Positions 5,528 to 6,794 of a stretch of 6,794 nucleotides of DNA are shown one piece after another. Numbering within the stretch: the first letter of the stretch is position 1; each line of letters starts with the position of its first letter. Under the pieces are notes generated by a model. It ran no database searches. It was not told the origin of the DNA and saw only the letters and a list, made by a program, of their open reading frames with translations. Position numbers and translations under genes: made by a program. The stretch covers positions 1-6,794 of the forward strand of contig JAJDCV010000106.1 of the NCBI GenBank assembly GCA_029260675.1, read 5' to 3'. Source of the stretch: Phycisphaeraceae bacterium (GTDB lineage Bacteria; Planctomycetota; Phycisphaerae; Phycisphaerales; Phycisphaeraceae).

Positions 5528-6794
5528 ATGGTACAACTACGCGGCCCCTTCAACGTCTCAACCCCCGTCCGCGTCGAGGCCCCCATGGCATCCGATTCAA
5601 GCTGGATCGAAGTCGACCTGACCCGCCTGGAACGCAACTTCCTGGCCCTGCGCGCACTGGTCCAAGCCGCGCCCGGTGGGCCCGCCGATACCTCTACCAA
5701 AGACCCGCCCACAGAAGCTAAAAAACAAACCACGCGCCCGGCCGTCTGCTGTGTCATCAAGAAAGACGCCTACGGCCTGGGCGCTTCGGCCGTCGCGCAT
5801 CGGCTGGTCAAGGCGGGCTGCGAGATGCTCGCGGTCTACAGCGCCAAGGAAGCCGAGTACCTGATCCATAAAAGCGTCAACTGCCCGATCCTCCTGTTCG
5901 CGCCGCTGCGCGAGCTGGGCCGGACCGATGCGCTGTACCGCCCCGCCGTCGCCGAGACACTGCACCTGTCGATCCACGACCCCGACCAACTCCAGGTCGT
6001 CAACCAGATCGGGCGGACGTTCGGGATCAAGATGCCCGTACACCTGTATCTCGACACCGGGATGAGCCGGTCGGGCCTCAACGCCGAACAATTTGCCGAG
6101 ATCGCGCAGAACCTTGCCAAGACCCCCCACGTCCGTGTTGCCGGGGTGTATTCGCACTTAGCTACCGCGGATGACAACCCGGACTTCGCCTACGAACAAC
6201 TGGAACAGCTCCAGACCGCGGCGACCCAGCAGGCCGAGCACATGCCCGACGGCTGCCTGATCCATATCGCCAACAGCTTCGCCACCCTCCGCGACCGACG
6301 CTTCCACATGGACATGGTCCGCCCGGGCCTGGCGCTCTACGGCTACGGCCCGGAACTGCTCGCACCGGGTCCGATCCTCGAAAACGCGCCCGTACTCGAA
6401 CACACCACGCGCTGGGTCACACGCATCAACCACGACCAACGCTACCCCCGCTGGACACCCGTCGGCTACGGCAGCACACACAAACTCAAACGCAACAGCG
6501 TCGTCGGCGTCATCCCCATCGGCTACGGCGACGGCTACCCCCTGCCCTTGGGCAACCAGGCCAGCGTCCGTGTTTTCCTGGACGAACAAGGCGCATACTT
6601 CGATGCCCCCGTGCTCGGCCGGGTCAACATGGATCAGCTATCCCTCGATCTAACCGACGCCCCCACCGCCGGCGTAAGCGACGGCGGTGATATCAGCACA
6701 CTCATGAACGCCACCGTCCACATCATCTCCGACGACCCCACCGCCCCCAACAGCGTGCCCAACATTGCCAAGCTCTCCGGGTCCCACCCTTACG
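5528..6794 (+). CDS. alr: Alanine racemase, PLP-dependent (3' end outside window)
   Basis: This cytoplasmic enzyme interconverts L- and D-alanine, supplying D-alanine for peptidoglycan. Some 422 residues are visible and the frame runs off the window just after NIAKLSGSHPY, a conserved stretch near the C-terminus, so little is missing. WIEVDLTRLERNF (26-38) opens the barrel. VIKKDAYGLG carries the PLP lysine (Lys78). Other landmarks are DTGMSRSGL (Arg181, the PLP-phenol arginine position), GVYSHLATADD, IHIANS (His246), MVRPGLALYGYG, VGYGST with the second catalytic base Tyr314, GYGDGYP and GRVNMDQ (Met368). A hydrophilic insert of about 22 residues (roughly 48-70, rich in Pro, Thr and Lys) separates the first strand from the lysine strand, making the protein longer than the usual 360-390 aa. 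GGAG (5515-5518) supports the ATG at 5528; the ATG at 5585 is an alternative start with a GAGG before it. Confidence 0.96.
   Translation, partial: MVQLRGPFNVSTPVRVEAPMASDSSWIEVDLTRLERNFLALRALVQAAPGGPADTSTKDPPTEAKKQTTRPAVCCVIKKDAYGLGASAVAHRLVKAGCEMLAVYSAKEAEYLIHKSVNCPILLFAPLRELGRTDALYRPAVAETLHLSIHDPDQLQVVNQIGRTFGIKMPVHLYLDTGMSRSGLNAEQFAEIAQNLAKTPHVRVAGVYSHLATADDNPDFAYEQLEQLQTAATQQAEHMPDGCLIHIANSFATLRDRRFHMDMVRPGLALYGYGPELLAPGPILENAPVLEHTTRWVTRINHDQRYPRWTPVGYGSTHKLKRNSVVGVIPIGYGDGYPLPLGNQASVRVFLDEQGAYFDAPVLGRVNMDQLSLDLTDAPTAGVSDGGDISTLMNATVHIISDDPTAPNSVPNIAKLSGSHPY

Noticed and set aside
5159..5536. A 126-residue N-terminal extension of the helicase up to 5536.
   Set aside because: It is basic and low in family features, covers the predicted helicase promoter and runs past the alr start codon. 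The start at 5158 fits the DEAD-box family layout.
5597..6589. Long minus-strand open frames opposite alr.
   Set aside because: They are shadows of the alr codon bias; the plus frame carries every alanine racemase motif.

Overview
This 6.8-kb window is a GC-rich, ordinary-looking piece of bacterial chromosome with unrelated housekeeping genes in mixed orientation. The overall look suggests a planctomycete, perhaps a Phycisphaerae-type marine lineage: high GC, long non-coding gaps, single-gene transcription units, an acidic exported protein of no recognised family, and a DEAD-box helicase carrying DEVD. This placement is an inference from style, not a database match. I see no phage, transposase, CRISPR, tRNA or rRNA sequence, and no defence or biosynthetic cluster.

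Layout from left to right: (1) the 3' part of mutL (+), carrying the complete C-terminal endonuclease and dimerisation domain; (2) a GC-rich nested inverted repeat (820-876) where mutL and atpG converge; (3) atpG (-), the F1-ATPase gamma subunit, standing alone without other atp genes; (4) a 401-base gap (1788-2188) with a perfect 16-bp palindrome and a 9-bp-stem hairpin just upstream of (5) a 229-aa exported protein (+) of unknown function, closed by a textbook intrinsic terminator (2911-2941); (6) a strong sigma70-type promoter (2968-2996) driving a single gene for a five-helix heme-copper oxidase subunit III-like membrane protein (+); (7) an A/T-rich element with terminal inverted repeats (about 3668-3798), resembling a miniature repeat, between convergent genes; (8) a DEAD-box RNA helicase (-); (9) a divergent control region (5159-5527) with a probable helicase promoter and a nested hairpin; (10) alr (+), alanine racemase, cut by the right edge.

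The genes do not form a pathway. They cover mismatch repair, ATP synthesis, respiration, RNA remodelling and cell-wall D-alanine supply, each apparently in its own transcription unit. The unusual features are the detachment of atpG and the oxidase subunit III-like gene from the operons where they usually sit, the structured non-coding elements in the gaps, and small family deviations (DEVD in the helicase, an insert before the PLP lysine in alanine racemase). I did not find convincing evidence of a new multi-gene system.
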